A stretch of 7,791 bases of DNA, taken from assembly GCA_024639745.1 (NCBI GenBank), contig JAHEHW010000069.1, positions 1 through 7,791 of the forward strand, in the 5' to 3' direction. Origin of the DNA: Salaquimonas sp. (GTDB taxonomy: Bacteria; Pseudomonadota; Alphaproteobacteria; Rhizobiales; Rhizobiaceae). The position numbers and the translations under genes were made by a program. Shown here piece by piece: positions 6,503 to 7,791 of this stretch. The notes below the pieces were generated by a model, which saw only the letters and a list, made by a program, of their open reading frames with translations, had not been told where the DNA came from and made no database searches. Numbering within the stretch: the first letter of the stretch is position 1; every line of letters starts with the position of its first letter.

Positions 6503-7248
6503 CTGAACCGGTATTGGAAGCCCGTGCGCTCAACAAACGGTTCGGCGCGGTCGTCGCAAGCGATCAGGTGAGCTTAGTATTGCATAGTGGGGAAATCCAC
6601 GCGCTTATAGGACCTAACGGCGCCGGAAAATCGACCCTGCTTAAGCAACTTGCCGGCGAGACGGCGTCCGATTCGGGTGAGGTATTTCTAAGTGGACAGT
6701 CTCTTCAAGGACTTGATGCGGTGCATCGGGCGAAGGCCGGAATCGCCAGAAGTTTTCAGATCAGTTCGATCATTCCCGCGCTCACCTGTGAACAAAACGT
6801 CCTGTTGAGCTTCGAAGCAAGAGAGAGGAGAATATTCAGATTTTTTCGCCCAGCTCTGGGCAATCTTTCCTCTCTTGAGGCTGCAAGTGACTATCTGCTT
6901 CGTGTCGGCCTTGCAGGCCGAGAAGGCGTTATCGCAGCGGAATTGAGCCATGGAGAGCGGAGAAGGCTCGAGCTTGCAATGGTGCTTGCGCTGAAACCTG
7001 CGGTCTTTCTTTTGGATGAGCCCATGGCAGGTCTCGGACCGGAAGGAACCGGAGAAATTCGTTCACTTCTTCAGGATCTTCGCAAAGAAGCGCCGATGCT
7101 TTTGGTCGAGCACGACATGGATGCGGTATTCGCTTTGGCAGATCGAATCTCCGTCCTGGTATATGGCAAGGTTATTGCCTCGGGCACGCCGAATGAAATC
7201 AAATCGAATTCCGCAGTCCAAGAAGCTTATCTTGGAGATGATATCTGA
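6499..7248 (+). CDS. livG: ABC importer ATP-binding protein, LivG type
   Basis: This 249-residue cytoplasmic ATPase energises import together with the LivF-type partner. Starting from TTG, the protein reads MTEPVLEARALNKRFGA, the usual beginning of this family. Motifs, in order, are Walker A GPNGAGKST (38-46), Q-loop Gln87 in ARSFQISSI, signature LSHGERR (149-155), Walker B VFLLDEP (169-175) with catalytic Glu174, the D-loop GLGP, and switch His205 in VEHDMDAVF. The 'RSFQ' Q-loop and C-terminal EAYLGDDI tail are LivG traits. The signature is LSHGERR where LivG more often has LSYGEQR, a tolerated variation. The frame opens at 6385, but everything before 6499 lies inside livM and has no homology. 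The TTG overlaps the livM stop as TTGA, and the stop overlaps the next ATG. Confidence 0.88.
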   Translation: MTEPVLEARALNKRFGAVVASDQVSLVLHSGEIHALIGPNGAGKSTLLKQLAGETASDSGEVFLSGQSLQGLDAVHRAKAGIARSFQISSIIPALTCEQNVLLSFEARERRIFRFFRPALGNLSSLEAASDYLLRVGLAGREGVIAAELSHGERRRLELAMVLALKPAVFLLDEPMAGLGPEGTGEIRSLLQDLRKEAPMLLVEHDMDAVFALADRISVLVYGKVIASGTPNEIKSNSAVQEAYLGDDI

Positions 7249-7791
7249 TGTCTGAACTGCTGCGACTTTCCGGGGTAGACAGCTGGTATGGCTCCAGTCA
7301 GGCATTGTTCGGTATTGATTTCACGATTGCTGCAGGTGCAACGGTGGCGCTTCTCGGTCGCAATGGCATGGGCAAGACGACCATAATCCGCTCAATATGT
7401 GGCATGATGTCCAAGGTTGCTGGTCGAATTTACTTCAAGGGATCGGAACTCGTTGGGTTACCAAGCTATCGTATTGCGCAACAAGGAATTGGTCTCGTTC
7501 CGGAGGGGAGGCGTTGTTTTGGCCCTCTCTCTGTCGAAGAGAATCTCATCTCCGCGCAACGAGCCGGTCCGTGGGACCTGGATCGCGTTTACGAAATGTT
7601 TCCAAGACTTGGAGAACGTCAGGCGCAAATGGCTAATCTCCTTTCGGGAGGGGAGCAACAGATGCTGGCCATTGGCAGGGCGTTAATGACCAATCCGCAA
7701 TTCCTCATTCTCGATGAGGCAACAGAAGGCCTCGCTCCGGTTGTCCGTTCAGAAATCTGGCAAGCCATTCGTGATCTGAAGGAAACCGGCC
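7248..7791 (+). CDS. livF: ABC importer ATP-binding protein, LivF type, 3' end outside window
   Basis: The ATG overlaps the livG stop (TGATG), and the frame stays open to the last base, giving 181 codons of an expected 230-240. It encodes the second ATPase of the importer. Visible motifs are the start MSELLRLSGVDSWYGSSQALFGIDF, Walker A GRNGMGKTT (37-45), the LivF-specific VPEGRRCFGPLSVEENL region (84-100) in which the family carries Pro-Glu at the Q-loop, signature LSGGEQQ (132-138) and Walker B FLILDEATEGLAP (152-164) with catalytic Glu157. The H-loop histidine would lie beyond the edge. It completes the five-part set of one binding protein, two permeases and two ATPases, so the transporter looks complete apart from this cut. 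Confidence 0.9.
   Translation, partial: MSELLRLSGVDSWYGSSQALFGIDFTIAAGATVALLGRNGMGKTTIIRSICGMMSKVAGRIYFKGSELVGLPSYRIAQQGIGLVPEGRRCFGPLSVEENLISAQRAGPWDLDRVYEMFPRLGERQAQMANLLSGGEQQMLAIGRALMTNPQFLILDEATEGLAPVVRSEIWQAIRDLKETG

Noticed and set aside
6943..6966. LivG signature LSHGERR as a sign of an inactive ATPase
   Set aside because: Walker A, Q-loop, Walker B glutamate and switch histidine are all present, and variation at these signature positions is common in LivG proteins.

Overview
The window reads as ordinary chromosomal DNA of an alphaproteobacterium, probably of the Hyphomicrobiales (rhizobia/Brucella-like). Three things suggest this: an FnrN/FnrL-type oxygen regulator with a C-x2-C-x7-C iron-sulfur motif next to hemN, a moderately GC-rich composition, and the style of the transporter genes. 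The genus cannot be fixed from sequence alone. Coding density is very high, and I see no insertion sequence, phage gene, tRNA, rRNA or CRISPR array.

Left part (1-2550), oxygen response: the 3' portion of a hemerythrin-like (HHE) diiron protein gene is followed 4 bp later by hemN, the oxygen-independent coproporphyrinogen III dehydrogenase. Convergent to them, with only 17 bp between stops, is fnrN/fnrL, a [4Fe-4S] Crp/Fnr regulator. This is a familiar low-oxygen module: the regulator senses loss of O2, and hemN supplies heme when the oxygen-dependent enzyme cannot work.

Middle (2551-2751): a divergent intergenic region of about 200 bp carries a FixK/FNR-type palindrome (2599-2612). It could serve fnrL itself, the rightward operon, or both.

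Right part (2752-7791), transport operon on the + strand: a 78-residue stand-alone AsnC/Lrp ligand-binding (RAM) domain protein, a periplasmic substrate-binding protein with a signal peptide, a shrunken BKACE (DUF849, beta-keto acid cleavage) reading frame, two LivH/LivM-type permeases and two LivG/LivF-type ATPases. The last gene runs off the window. From the BKACE frame to livF every junction overlaps or abuts, so this is one translationally coupled unit. The binding protein resembles the subgroup linked to aromatic or other carboxylic acids at least as much as classical leucine-binding proteins, so 'branched-chain amino acid' should be read as a family name and not as a proven substrate.

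The two most unusual points are the DUF849 frame, about half the family length yet open and coupled to livH, and the DNA-binding-free RAM protein that leads the transport operon.
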